A stretch of 47,172 nucleotides of DNA from an uncultured Clostridia bacterium (GCA_947627905.1 CANQXX010000013.1:1-47172); one strand, 5' to 3'; shown: positions 17,284-25,063, counted from the first letter of the stretch. The notes: generated by a model from the letters alone, not told the origin. Translations and numbers: made by a program.

Positions 17284-18192
17284 TTATCCGAGTTCAAGCA
17301 TTCTGTCGATACATACGCGCGCTTTTTTCATTACCTCCGGAGGCATTTCTATTTCAAGTCCGCCGCCGTTAAGCGCTTTGTAAACGTCCATAAGCGTAGT
17401 GCGCTTCATATTCGGGCAGATAAGGTGTTTTGACAGCGGATAAAATTCTTTGTCCGGGCAGGCATACTGTAAATGTTCGGCAATTGAAATTTCTGTGCCG
17501 ATTATAAATTCCTTTGCGTCCGACTTCATTGCAAAGTTCACAATGCCGCTGGTAGAGCCCACATAGTCCGCATGAGCCGTTACCGCAGGTATACATTCCG
17601 GGTGAACAAGAACAAGAGCGCCGGGGTGTTTGGCTTTTTCGGCAAGAACGTCCTTTTCTCTGACTGCGGCGTGAATAGGACAGCCGCCCTGAATTAGCTT
17701 TATCTCTTTTTCCGGCAGCTGCTTTGCAACGAAAGCGCCAAGGTTGCAGTCCGGAATGAAAAGCAGCTTTTCGTTTTCTATCTTTCTGCATATATCCACT
17801 GCGGAGGAGGACGTAACGCATACGTCACATTCCGTTTTCAGCTCTGCGGTGGTATTTATGTAAGCAACTACGGTATATCCGGGATACATTTCTTTAAGAT
17901 CGCGGAGCTCATCAGCGGAAAGCTGTTCAGCCATAGGACAGCCGCAGCCCTCTTTTGCAAGTATGACCTTTTTATCCGGAGAAAGCAGCTTGCAGGTCTC
18001 AGCCATAAAGTGGACGCCGCACATTATAAGCGTGCTGTTGGGATCGTCTGCCGCAAGCTCGGAAAGACGGAAGCTGTCGCCGGTATGATCGGCGATCTCC
18101 TGTATCTCCTCAGCCTGATAGCTGTGAGCGAGAATGGTTATATTCTTTTCTTTTTTGATACGCAGTATTTCCTGCTGAATATCTTTTATCAT
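17284..18192 (-). CDS. nadA: Quinolinate synthase
   Basis: NadA condenses iminoaspartate with dihydroxyacetone phosphate to quinolinate, an early step of de novo NAD synthesis, using a 4Fe-4S cluster. It has 302 residues. The three expected cluster cysteines are in MCGVHFMAE (C58), HPECIPAV and LICPNMKRT; other family blocks are ILAHSYQ and GSTSGI. GGAGG precedes the ATG by 7 bases. The usual partners nadB and nadC are not adjacent: the following genes are a GGDEF protein and sbcDC. A promoter is visible at 18272-18300. No NiaR or NadR operator could be recognised with confidence. Confidence 0.95.
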   Translation of the reverse strand: MIKDIQQEILRIKKEKNITILAHSYQAEEIQEIADHTGDSFRLSELAADDPNSTLIMCGVHFMAETCKLLSPDKKVILAKEGCGCPMAEQLSADELRDLKEMYPGYTVVAYINTTAELKTECDVCVTSSSAVDICRKIENEKLLFIPDCNLGAFVAKQLPEKEIKLIQGGCPIHAAVREKDVLAEKAKHPGALVLVHPECIPAVTAHADYVGSTSGIVNFAMKSDAKEFIIGTEISIAEHLQYACPDKEFYPLSKHLICPNMKRTTLMDVYKALNGGGLEIEMPPEVMKKARVCIDRMLELG

Positions 18193-18271
18193 AACAGCAC
18201 CTCCGGCGGGAAAGTTTCATGAAATATTATCAGCCGCCGTTCAATATATTGCGGCGGTCAGCATATATTTT

Positions 18272-18300
18272 ATTCTACCACATTTTTAATAAATTTTCAA
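18272..18300 (-). promoter_or_regulatory. Promoter of nadA and the genes behind it
   Basis: On the minus strand TTGAAA (18300-18295), 17-base spacer, TAGAAT (18277-18272). The transcribed leader contains a short CCGCCG...CGGCGG hairpin. Confidence 0.65.
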
Positions 18301-18388
18301 GGGTCAATTCATTAATTTTATCGGTGGCAATGTCACAATAAGGAATTGATTCTTAACATTTTTTATATTTACCGATAAATGATAATTT

Positions 18389-18540
18389 GCGGGGGAAGCC
18401 CCCGCGGGCTTTGTCACCCCCGAAGTGAGTTTAAACAAATCGTTTAAACGGAGTAGTCCCCTCAAGGAGGCGGGTATGTTTGGCGTTAAGCCTTTAATAT
18501 CTCAACTCTTAACTCTCAACTCTCAACACTAAATAATAAA
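18389..18540 (+). repeat. Dispersed repeat, copy R1
   Basis: About 150 bases shared with 30721-30845 (opposite strand) and 46971-47100. It begins with a perfect hairpin, GCGGGGG-AAG-CCCCCGC, then TTGTCACCCCCG, a TTTAAA-containing AT-rich middle, CCCTCAAGG, CGGGTRTGTTTGG and CCTTTAATATCTCAACT. This copy ends with a triplicated CTCAACTCT-type tail. It occupies part of the 18193-18829 gap; no gene was found there. Confidence 0.85.
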
Positions 18541-18658
18541 AATCAACTACTTGTTGTTACATAGCCTTACCGTTAGACCCATTATTAACCGGTTTGTATA
18601 TATTTCACAATTATTTTACCCTTTTGTAATGTAATTTGTTGAATTTGTTGCTAATCCA

Positions 18659-18687
18659 TTGCATTTTATAATAAAAAAGGCTATAAT
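18659..18687 (+). promoter_or_regulatory. Promoter of the EF-G paralogue
   Basis: TTGCAT (18659-18664), 17-base spacer, TATAAT (18682-18687). It predicts a leader of about 135 bases that includes the structured element at 18720-18792. Confidence 0.7.
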
Positions 18688-18719
18688 ATTTAATGTATTG
18701 ATATACATTTTTTTAACGC

Positions 18720-18792
18720 AGGCAAGGATATCAGCCTGATGAAGCATCCGGTCCCGATAAACCCCGGCAGAAAAGCCGGAAGTTTATTGCCT
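18720..18792 (+). ncRNA. Structured leader RNA, candidate three-way junction, before the EF-G paralogue
   Basis: Read by eye, the leader folds as follows. P1 is AGGCAA (18720-18725) with TTGCCT (18787-18792). P2 is GGAT-ATCA (18726-18733) with TGAT (18737-18740) and ATCC (18746-18749), with a GCC loop and a GAAGC bulge. P3 is TAAAC plus CCGGC (18758-18768) with GCCGG plus GTTTA (18775-18786), with an AGAAAA loop. It matches no riboswitch class I can recall. A role in sensing translation or a metabolite is possible but unproven. Confidence 0.5.
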
Positions 18793-18829
18793 TAAACAAC
18801 AAAATTGATCTGATTGGAGAGTAAACAGT

Positions 18830-20917
18830 ATGAAACATTACGGCGCGGAAAGTATAAAAAATATCGCTATTGCCGGACATTCCGGCTCCGGAAAGACCTC
18901 TCTTGCGGAAGCTCTGCTATTCAAGGCAGGCGTTACCGACCGTCTCGGTAAAACTGTTGACGGAAATACCGTCTGCGATTTTGACCCGGAGGAAATAAAG
19001 CGCAAGGCCTCTTTAAGTACGGCGCTGGCGTCCTTTGAATATAACGACATAAAGGTAAATCTTCTCGATACTCCCGGTCTGTTTGATTTTGCCGGAGGTA
19101 TGTATGAGGGAATAAATGCCGCTGGAACGGTAATGATAACCGTTTCCGCCAAATCCGGAGTAAAGGTAGGCACCGAAAAGGCTTATGAGCTTGCAAGGGA
19201 ACAGGGCAAGCCTACTATGTTCGTCGTTACAAAGGTAGACGATATCGACGCTAACTTCTATAACGTACTTACGGATCTCAAAACAAAGTTCGGACCTACG
19301 GTGTGCCCGGTAGTTGTACCGGTCATAAAGGATCACAAGGTCATTTCCTTTGTTAACCTTATTGAAATGAAGGCTTATAAATATGATGACAAGGGCAATG
19401 CTACCGAGACCGATATGCCCACCGCCGAGATCTCTGAGAAAATGGAATACCGTATGGACGGTCTTGTAGCAGCATTTTCCGAAGCCGTTGCCGAAACGGA
19501 CGACGAGCTTATGGAAAAATTCTTTGAGGGCGAACCTTTTACCCAGAAAGAACTTGTAAAAGGTATCCATAAAGGCATGAATGACGGCATAATCACTCCT
19601 GTAGTATGCTGCTCCTCCACAACTATGGCAGGCGTGGATATGATACTGAAAGAGATCGGACTGCTGCTTCCTGCACCTGCCGATAATAAACCGGCATTTG
19701 CCGTAGACGGCAATGACGAGCCTGTCGAGATAGCTTATGATGAAAGCGCTCCCACGGCGGCATTTGTATTCAGGACCGTTGCCGATCCGTTCGTAGGAAA
19801 AATGTCCTTTATAAAAGTAATAAGCGGTGTTCTCAAAGCAAATTCGGACTATACAAATACCGTTTCAGGCAATATCGAAAAGATCGGTAAGCTGTACACA
19901 ATGTGCGGCAAAAAGCAGATCGAGGTGACCGAAGCCTATGCGGGAGATATAGTTGTTGCCGTAAAGATAGGCGCAGCTACTTCCGATACCCTTTGCGGCG
20001 CAGGAGTAAATGTAAAATTCCCTGCGATCGAATTTCCCAAACCCTGCTACAGAATGGCGGTATCCGCAAAGTCACAGGGCGATGAAAGCAAGATCAGCAC
20101 CGGCATACAGCGTCTTATAGAAGAAGATAAAACTCTTTCCTACGGAATGGATCCGTTTACAAAGGAGCAGATACTTGCAGGTCTGGGCGAACAGCATCTT
20201 GACGTTGCGGCGGCAAGGCTGAAAGCTAAGTTCGGCGCAGACGTAGAGCTTAAAGAGCCTAAGATCGCTTACCGTGAGACTATCCGCAAAAAGGTAAAAG
20301 TCGAAGGCAAGCACAAGAAGCAGAGCGGCGGTCACGGTCAGTACGGTCATGTATGGATCGAATTTGAGCCTTGTCTTTCCGAAGAGCTTGTATTTGAAGA
20401 AAAAGTATTCGGCGGCGCAGTTCCTAAGAATTTCTTCCCTGCCGTTGAAAAGGGCTTGCAGGAAAGCATGAAAAAGGGAGTTCTTGCAGGCTGTCCTGTA
20501 ACGGGACTTAAAGCAGTTCTTGTGGACGGCTCATATCACCCTGTAGACAGCTCGGAAATGGCGTTCAAAACGGCTGCAAGCATTGCTTTCAAGGAAGGCT
20601 TGAAGCAGGCTGATCCTACGATCCTCGAACCGATAGGAAAGCTCGTTGTAAACGCTCCGGACGAGAATACCGGAGATATCATGGGCGACCTTAACAAGCG
20701 CAGAGGACGGGTCATCGGCATGAATCCTGCTGCAAAGAAAGGAATGACCGTTATTGAAGCGGAAGTTCCCATGAGGGAGATGCAGAGCTTTACCATGCAG
20801 CTCCGTCAGATAACCAGAGGCAAGGGAGACTTTACTCTTGAACATCTGCGTTATGAGCAGCTTCCCGGAAATCTTGTCAGTGATGTTATTCTCAGCATGG
20901 ACAACAGTGACGAATAA
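18830..20917 (+). CDS. EF-G-like translational GTPase (EF-G paralogue)
   Basis: A five-domain GTPase of the elongation-factor-G superfamily, 695 residues. G1 is GHSGSGKT (16-23), unlike AHIDAGKT of true EF-G. G3 is DTPGLFDF and G4 is TKVD rather than NKxD. These differences mark the EF-G-like paralogue group (often annotated as fusA2/EF-G2), whose exact ribosomal role is not settled. The domain IV-V blocks (GGHGQYGHV; GDIMGDLNKRRGRVIGMNP) are well preserved, so it is probably functional on ribosomes. No S12, S7 or EF-Tu genes flank it, so it is not the str-operon fusA. GGAGAG precedes the ATG. It has its own promoter, the structured leader at 18720-18792 and a terminator. Confidence 0.9.
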   Translation: MKHYGAESIKNIAIAGHSGSGKTSLAEALLFKAGVTDRLGKTVDGNTVCDFDPEEIKRKASLSTALASFEYNDIKVNLLDTPGLFDFAGGMYEGINAAGTVMITVSAKSGVKVGTEKAYELAREQGKPTMFVVTKVDDIDANFYNVLTDLKTKFGPTVCPVVVPVIKDHKVISFVNLIEMKAYKYDDKGNATETDMPTAEISEKMEYRMDGLVAAFSEAVAETDDELMEKFFEGEPFTQKELVKGIHKGMNDGIITPVVCCSSTTMAGVDMILKEIGLLLPAPADNKPAFAVDGNDEPVEIAYDESAPTAAFVFRTVADPFVGKMSFIKVISGVLKANSDYTNTVSGNIEKIGKLYTMCGKKQIEVTEAYAGDIVVAVKIGAATSDTLCGAGVNVKFPAIEFPKPCYRMAVSAKSQGDESKISTGIQRLIEEDKTLSYGMDPFTKEQILAGLGEQHLDVAAARLKAKFGADVELKEPKIAYRETIRKKVKVEGKHKKQSGGHGQYGHVWIEFEPCLSEELVFEEKVFGGAVPKNFFPAVEKGLQESMKKGVLAGCPVTGLKAVLVDGSYHPVDSSEMAFKTAASIAFKEGLKQADPTILEPIGKLVVNAPDENTGDIMGDLNKRRGRVIGMNPAAKKGMTVIEAEVPMREMQSFTMQLRQITRGKGDFTLEHLRYEQLPGNLVSDVILSMDNSDE

Positions 20918-20932
20918 AAATCAGAATATATG

Positions 20933-20966
20933 AAAAAGACCGTTCCGTCAGGAGCGGTCTTTTTTA
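20933..20966 (+). terminator. Terminator after the EF-G paralogue
   Basis: AAGACCGTTCC pairs with GGAGCGGTCTT (one G-T pair) across a GTCA loop, followed by a T run. Confidence 0.85.
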
Positions 20967-20986
20967 ACATTATTCGCATAAATAAG

Positions 20987-21020
20987 ACCGGTCAGGCTGA
21001 AAATGAATTGCCTGACCGGT
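20987..21020 (-). terminator. Terminator after the classical rubrerythrin gene
   Basis: Perfect 11-bp stem ACCGGTCAGGC (20987-20997) / GCCTGACCGGT (21010-21020). T-rich on both sides, so probably bidirectional. Confidence 0.75.
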
Positions 21021-21027
21021 TTTTAAC

Positions 21028-21561
21028 TCAGTAATTTTCCTTGCGGACTTCAAAGAAGCTGCGCGGGTGATTGCATACGGGGCATACATCGGGAGCCTTT
21101 GTTCCCATTACAAGATGTCCGCAGTTGCGGCATTCCCACATTTTCATTTCGCTCTTTTCAAATACCTGCTGCATCTCAACATTTTTTAACAGCGCGCGGA
21201 AACGCTCTTCGTGAGATTTTTCGATCTGTCCCACAGCCCTGAATTTTACAGCCAGATCGGTAAAGCCTTCCTCCTCGGCGTCCTTTGCGAAGCCTTCATA
21301 CATATCCGTCCATTCGTAATTTTCGCCGTCGGCAGCCGCAGCAAGATTGGCTTTAGTATCGCCTATGCCGCTGAGAGCCTTGAGCCATAATTTAGCGTGC
21401 TCTTTTTCGTTGTCTGCCGTTTTGAGGAATATTTCGGCTATCTGTTCAAAGCCTTCTTTTTTTGCTGCGCTTGCAAAGTATGTATATTTGTTCCTTGCCT
21501 GACTTTCTCCGGCAAATGCCGCAAGAAGATTTTTTTCGGTTTTACTGCCTTTAAGTTCCAT
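21028..21561 (-). CDS. Rubrerythrin (classical domain order)
   Basis: A diiron peroxidase protecting anaerobes against hydrogen peroxide. The 177-residue protein has the ferritin-like bundle first ([27 protein letters not shown] supply diiron ligands) and a C-terminal rubredoxin-like domain (CRNCGH, then CPVCNHP). The ATG at 21561 follows GGAAAAGGG at a proper distance; an in-frame GTG nine bases earlier is immediately next to that site and is less likely. A strong promoter lies at 21606-21634. Single-gene unit, divergent from bioY. Together with the reverse-order protein at 5707-6261 this gives two distinct rubrerythrin architectures within 16 kb. Confidence 0.95.
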   Translation of the reverse strand: MELKGSKTEKNLLAAFAGESQARNKYTYFASAAKKEGFEQIAEIFLKTADNEKEHAKLWLKALSGIGDTKANLAAAADGENYEWTDMYEGFAKDAEEEGFTDLAVKFRAVGQIEKSHEERFRALLKNVEMQQVFEKSEMKMWECRNCGHLVMGTKAPDVCPVCNHPRSFFEVRKENY

Positions 21562-21605
21562 AAAAAACACCCTTTTCCTGCCGTTATCGGCAAATATTTG
21601 TAAAT

Positions 21606-21634
21606 ATTATATAATATTCCTTAAAAATTGTCAA
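21606..21634 (-). promoter_or_regulatory. Promoter of the classical rubrerythrin gene
   Basis: Minus strand: TTGACA (21634-21629), 17-base spacer, TATAAT (21611-21606). Both boxes match consensus. Confidence 0.85.
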
Positions 21635-21686
21635 TAGCATTGCTTGAAATTTAACAAATATAGAAAGGTATTCCTCTTATTTAAAA

Positions 21687-21718
21687 TTGTCAACCATATT
21701 AAAAATTTTAGTTGACAA
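21687..21718 (+). promoter_or_regulatory. BirA-like biotin operator over the bioY promoter
   Basis: TTGTCAAC (21687-21694), 16-base spacer, GTTGACAA (21711-21718). The form agrees with the known BirA operator of Firmicutes (TTGTAAAC/TTGTTAAC half-sites with a 14-16-base gap). The right half overlaps the -35 box, so binding of biotin-charged BirA would block transcription. Confidence 0.75.
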
Positions 21719-21740
21719 ATTTAAAGCCATGTGCTATAAT
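21712..21740 (+). promoter_or_regulatory. Promoter of bioY
   Basis: TTGACA (21712-21717), 17-base spacer, TATAAT (21735-21740). It excludes start codons before about 21747. Confidence 0.9.
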
Positions 21741-21773
21741 AATTTCATATCAATGCAAAGAGGGAATATCATC

Positions 21774-22337
21774 ATGAATACCAATACACGATCAAAAGCC
21801 TATGATGTTGCAGTCTGCGGACTTTTTTCCGCGCTTATAGCAGTATGTTCACAGATATCGGTAAACCTTACCGTACCATTTACAATGCAGACCTTTGCGG
21901 TATTTCTGGCGCTGGGAACTCTTGGCGGCGGCAGGGGAACGGCTGCGATACTGGTATATATCCTTATCGGCGCGGCAGGATTGCCGGTCTATGCCGGTTT
22001 TACAGGCGGCGTGGGCATACTTTTCGGTCTGACCGGAGGTTATTTTATGGGATTTATTTTTTCGGGGCTCATATACTGGCTCATAACAAAAATATTCGGC
22101 AGAAAGCTCATTGCAGATATTCTTGCAATGGCTGCCGGAATGATAGTATGCTACGGTCTGGGAACGCTGTGGTTCACGATCGTGTCTGCTTCCGGGGGAG
22201 AACCGGTAGGATTTACGTCTGCGCTCATGATGTGCGTTGTGCCGTTCATAATTCCGGACGCCGCAAAAATCGCGCTGGCAATAACACTTTCAAGGAGACT
22301 GTCTAAATATGTCAGAGGAAATGTCAGGGCAGCCTGA
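21774..22337 (+). CDS. bioY: BioY, biotin-binding component of an ECF transporter
   Basis: A membrane protein that captures biotin; in ECF transporters it works with a shared energising module EcfA/A'/T encoded elsewhere. It has 187 residues with about six membrane segments and BioY blocks near the N-terminus (SALIAVCSQISVNLTVPFTMQTFAV, LGGGRGTAAILVYILIGAAGLPVY; each a continuous conserved region). The ATG at 21774 follows AAAGAGGG and lies downstream of the promoter; an open extension to 21687 is excluded by the promoter. Repression by BirA is predicted from the overlapping operator. The 3' end overlaps the next gene by 29 bases. Confidence 0.93.
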   Translation: MNTNTRSKAYDVAVCGLFSALIAVCSQISVNLTVPFTMQTFAVFLALGTLGGGRGTAAILVYILIGAAGLPVYAGFTGGVGILFGLTGGYFMGFIFSGLIYWLITKIFGRKLIADILAMAAGMIVCYGLGTLWFTIVSASGGEPVGFTSALMMCVVPFIIPDAAKIALAITLSRRLSKYVRGNVRAA

Positions 22338-22704
22338 GATACTGCGGATACGTCCTCATCATGGACTTTGCACGGCGTTTTTCCGTGGCGAAGGCTACAG
22401 CGGCGATTTTGTAAAAAACATGGCGGAGATCATCGGTCTGCTTGAAAGGAACGACCCGAAGGTGATTATCTCTGAGGGTGCAGACGATATATGTAAAAAG
22501 TGTCCTAATCTGTCGGACGGCATATGTTCGGGGGAAAAGTCGGACAGATATGATCGGACGGTATTGGAAATATGCGGACTTTCATCCGGCAGGGAAATGA
22601 AATGGAGAGATTTTTCCCATCTGGTGCAGGAAAAAATTATTTCTGCCGGGAGGCTGCCCGAAGTATGCAGAGATTGCCAATGGTTTTTTATCTGTTCGGG
22701 ATAA
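22309..22704 (+). CDS. DUF1284 cysteine-rich protein
   Basis: A small soluble protein of 131 residues, function unknown. The family mark is the N-terminal RIRPHHGLCTAFFRGEGYS. Two CxxC-type clusters follow (ICKKCPNLSDGICSG and EVCRDCQWFFICSG), suggesting bound iron-sulfur or zinc. It overlaps bioY by 29 bases in another frame, so it is translated from the biotin-controlled message. Whether it has any part in biotin use is an inference from position only; members of this family occur in many contexts. Confidence 0.8.
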   Translation: MSEEMSGQPEILRIRPHHGLCTAFFRGEGYSGDFVKNMAEIIGLLERNDPKVIISEGADDICKKCPNLSDGICSGEKSDRYDRTVLEICGLSSGREMKWRDFSHLVQEKIISAGRLPEVCRDCQWFFICSG

Positions 22705-22718
22705 AAACGGCGCTGACA

Positions 22719-22742
22719 GAGTTAAGAGTTGAGATTAACGCC
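22719..22742 (-). repeat. Fragment of the dispersed repeat tail
   Basis: On the minus strand it reads GGCGTTAATCTCAACTCTTA and onward, matching the tail of R1 (18483-18515) with about 12 bases missing. It lies downstream of the DUF1284 gene. Confidence 0.5.
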
Positions 22743-22798
22743 AGAGCTAATAAAAGCAGACGGGAAACAGCGTCTCCCGTCCGCAGATAACGGCTAAA

Positions 22799-23290
22799 TC
22801 AGGCTTCATAAGCCTTGATTATTTCTCCGATGAACAGCTTGTGTATCGGATCGTTTCCGTTGGCAGGCTTTACATCGTCCGCCATAAGGGAAACGTCCAT
22901 GTCCTGTGCGTAAATTTTGCGGCAGACGAGAGTTAGCTTTGCCTCCTCAAAAGTCACCGTTCCGTCAATATATTCCGGGTCAAGTTTTGCCTGAGCAGGC
23001 TTGTCGCAGTCACGTCCGGAATACGAGCCGCAGAATCTAAGCGCCGGACGGTATTTCTCATCATAAAAACTTACTGTGAACAGATCGTTCTTCTCCATAA
23101 ACTCAAAAGTGTAACGCGTAGGGCGTACAACGGAAACAAAAACATTCTTTCCCCACATAACTCCCGCAAAGCCCCATGCGGCGGTCATGGTGTTGAATTT
23201 TTCCTTGTTTCCGCTGGTAAGCAGAAACCAGTCCTTGCCTATCCTGTTCCAAGGATTGAAGTCAAGTTCGTTTACATTGATCTCTTTCAT
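22799..23290 (-). CDS. Flavin reductase-like FMN-binding protein
   Basis: A 163-residue split-barrel flavoprotein of the flavin reductase-like family. Visible blocks are NTMTAAWGFAGVMWGKNVFVSVVRPTRYT (FMN-phosphate-binding region) and LFTVSFYDEKYRPALRFCGSYSGRDCDK, with the C-terminal HKLFIGEII. Such proteins reduce flavins or use bound FMN on small substrates; the substrate is unknown. The ATG at 23290 follows AAAGGAATT; a TTG six codons earlier is rejected. It lies 55 bases behind mnmA on the same strand and may be read through from the HAD promoter. An imperfect hairpin at 22759-22781 could end the message. Confidence 0.85.
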   Translation of the reverse strand: MKEINVNELDFNPWNRIGKDWFLLTSGNKEKFNTMTAAWGFAGVMWGKNVFVSVVRPTRYTFEFMEKNDLFTVSFYDEKYRPALRFCGSYSGRDCDKPAQAKLDPEYIDGTVTFEEAKLTLVCRKIYAQDMDVSLMADDVKPANGNDPIHKLFIGEIIKAYEA

Positions 23291-23345
23291 AATATCAATT
23301 CCTTTCAATAATATATTAAATTTTATTCATATGTCTTTTGGGGAA

Positions 23346-24416
23346 TTACACTATAGTTCCTCCGCCCACAACGATATCGCCGTCGTATATTACAAGTGCC
23401 TGACCTTTTGCGGGGGCGCGCTGGGGAACGTCAAAAGTTACTTTTATGCGGCTGTCTCCCACTCTTTCAAGAGTTCCAGCAGAATCCCGCATATTATAGC
23501 GCGTCTTTGCGGTGATCCTCATAGGCTCTGAAATATCCGGAACGGAGATAAGGTTCACGTCCTCGGCGGTAACGGAAATTTTCATAAGGCTTTCGCTGTC
23601 TCCGAGAGTTACCGTATTGTTTCCGGAATTTTTATCGCAGACGAATACCGGCTTCCCGAAAGTCACGCCCAGACCTTTCCGCTGACCTATGGTGTAGCGG
23701 TGTATTCCCTGATGTCTGCCGATAATATTGCCGTCGGTGTCAAGAAAATTTCCTTCCGGAAAAGTTTTTCCGGTGTATCTTTCTATAAAGCCGGCATGGT
23801 CTCCGTCAGGAACGAAGCAGATATCCTGACTGTCCGGTTTGCGGGCGTTCACAAGACCGTTTTCCTCTGCAAGAGCGCGGATATCGGATTTTTCCATTCC
23901 GAAAAGAGGAAAAACGGTGTGTTCAAGCTGGAACTGGGTCATATTGTACAGAACATAGGTCTGGTCTTTTTTTCTGTCGGCAGGACGGATAAGCAGCGCT
24001 CTGCCGGTCTTTTCATCATGTCCGACCTTGGCGTAATGTCCGGTTGCAATGCCGTCAAAGCCAAGTTCTTCCGCCCGCCGGAGCATTTTGCCGAATTTTA
24101 TATATCTGTTGCAGGATATGCAGGGATTGGGCGTTCCGCCGTTTATATACCCGTCGGCAAATCTGTCCATTACATTGCGGGCGAAATCGTCCTTGAAATT
24201 GAATACGAAATGTTCTATGCCGAGCTTGCGGCAGACGGTCTTTGCGTCCTCGATATCCGAAAGGGAACAGCAGGTGCGCGTGAGAAGATCCTCCTCATCA
24301 TAGCCGTCAAAAAGTTTAAGGGTGCAGCCGCTTACTTCATATCCGGCGTTTTTCAGCAGCAGTGCCGCGGCGGAACTGTCCACGCCGCCGCTCATTCCCA
24401 CAAGAATTTTTTTCAT
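23346..24416 (-). CDS. mnmA: tRNA 2-thiouridylase MnmA
   Basis: MnmA thiolates U34 of Lys, Glu and Gln tRNAs using sulfur passed from a cysteine desulfurase. The 356-residue length is normal. The N-terminal PP-loop is SGGVDSS (9-15); the catalytic cysteines lie in NPCISCN (about 98-104) and SQDICFV (about 197). GIHRYTIGQRKGLGV is the family's central block. The gene's ATG overlaps the stop of the upstream HAD gene by four bases (ATGA), so the two are translationally coupled. No cysteine desulfurase gene is adjacent, although in many Firmicutes one is. Confidence 0.97.
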   Translation of the reverse strand: MKKILVGMSGGVDSSAAALLLKNAGYEVSGCTLKLFDGYDEEDLLTRTCCSLSDIEDAKTVCRKLGIEHFVFNFKDDFARNVMDRFADGYINGGTPNPCISCNRYIKFGKMLRRAEELGFDGIATGHYAKVGHDEKTGRALLIRPADRKKDQTYVLYNMTQFQLEHTVFPLFGMEKSDIRALAEENGLVNARKPDSQDICFVPDGDHAGFIERYTGKTFPEGNFLDTDGNIIGRHQGIHRYTIGQRKGLGVTFGKPVFVCDKNSGNNTVTLGDSESLMKISVTAEDVNLISVPDISEPMRITAKTRYNMRDSAGTLERVGDSRIKVTFDVPQRAPAKGQALVIYDGDIVVGGGTIV

Positions 24417-25063
24417 TTCAGCAGCTCCTCAAAAGACGTCAGCGCCATATCGGCGTGTTTTTTTATACTTTCAAACTCCTCCGCGTAAGTTTTGTCAAAC
24501 ATTCCCACAACGAAAAATCCTGCGCTTTTTGCGGATATCACCGCGTGCAGGGAATCTTCAAAAACTGCCGTTGCGGAGGGCTCTCCTCCCAATTTTTCAG
24601 CCGCTTTAAGGAAAATTTCCGGTGATTCCTTTCCGCAGCCTACCTCGTCGGAGGTTATGACGAACTCCATAAGATCAAGTATGCCTTTCGCCCGGAGAGC
24701 GTCCGACGCAAGTTTTTTTCTGTTTGATGTGGCAACGCACATCTTTATGCCGCGTTCTGCGGCGGATCTTATAAAATCATATGCGCCGTCTTTCAGCGGC
24801 ACCGGACCAAGATAGCGTTCTTCCACGATCTCAAGTATTTTTCTTCCGGTCTCTTCCGGAGAAAGAGGCAGGGAAAATTCCCGTACAAGATATTCACATG
24901 CAGAATCAAAATGCATGGTCTTCATGGTTTTGGAATGGGCAGGGTCATATTCGCAGCCGAATCCCGTTATAAATTCACGGTCGGAATCCGCCCAGACGGA
25001 AAGACTGTCAAGAAGAGTTCCGTCCATGTCAAAAATAATATATTTTATGTTTCCGGGCAGCAT
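24413..25063 (-). CDS. HAD-superfamily phosphatase (beta-phosphoglucomutase-like)
   Basis: A 216-residue haloacid-dehalogenase-type phosphohydrolase with a helical cap. Motif I is FDMDGTLLDS (D12 nucleophile, D14), motif II is VATSN, motif III is around GCGKESPEIF, and motif IV is VFEDSLHAV. The substrate is probably a sugar phosphate or nucleotide, not determinable here. The ATG at 25063 has GGAAGGA at 8 bases; an upstream in-frame TTG at 25084 is rejected. It is the first gene after a consensus promoter and overlaps mnmA by four bases. Confidence 0.87.
   Translation of the reverse strand: MLPGNIKYIIFDMDGTLLDSLSVWADSDREFITGFGCEYDPAHSKTMKTMHFDSACEYLVREFSLPLSPEETGRKILEIVEERYLGPVPLKDGAYDFIRSAAERGIKMCVATSNRKKLASDALRAKGILDLMEFVITSDEVGCGKESPEIFLKAAEKLGGEPSATAVFEDSLHAVISAKSAGFFVVGMFDKTYAEEFESIKKHADMALTSFEELLK

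Noticed and set aside
18389-18430. Repeat R1 as an ordinary terminator
   Set aside because: The GCGGGGG-AAG-CCCCCGC hairpin has no T-tract and belongs to a 150-base block repeated elsewhere in both orientations relative to genes.
18735-18775. Hammerhead-ribozyme-like CTGATGA...GAAA in the EF-G paralogue leader
   Set aside because: CTGATGA and GAAA are present, but stem II does not close directly between them and no matching stems I and III with a cleavage triplet can be drawn; the three-way junction explains the same bases better.
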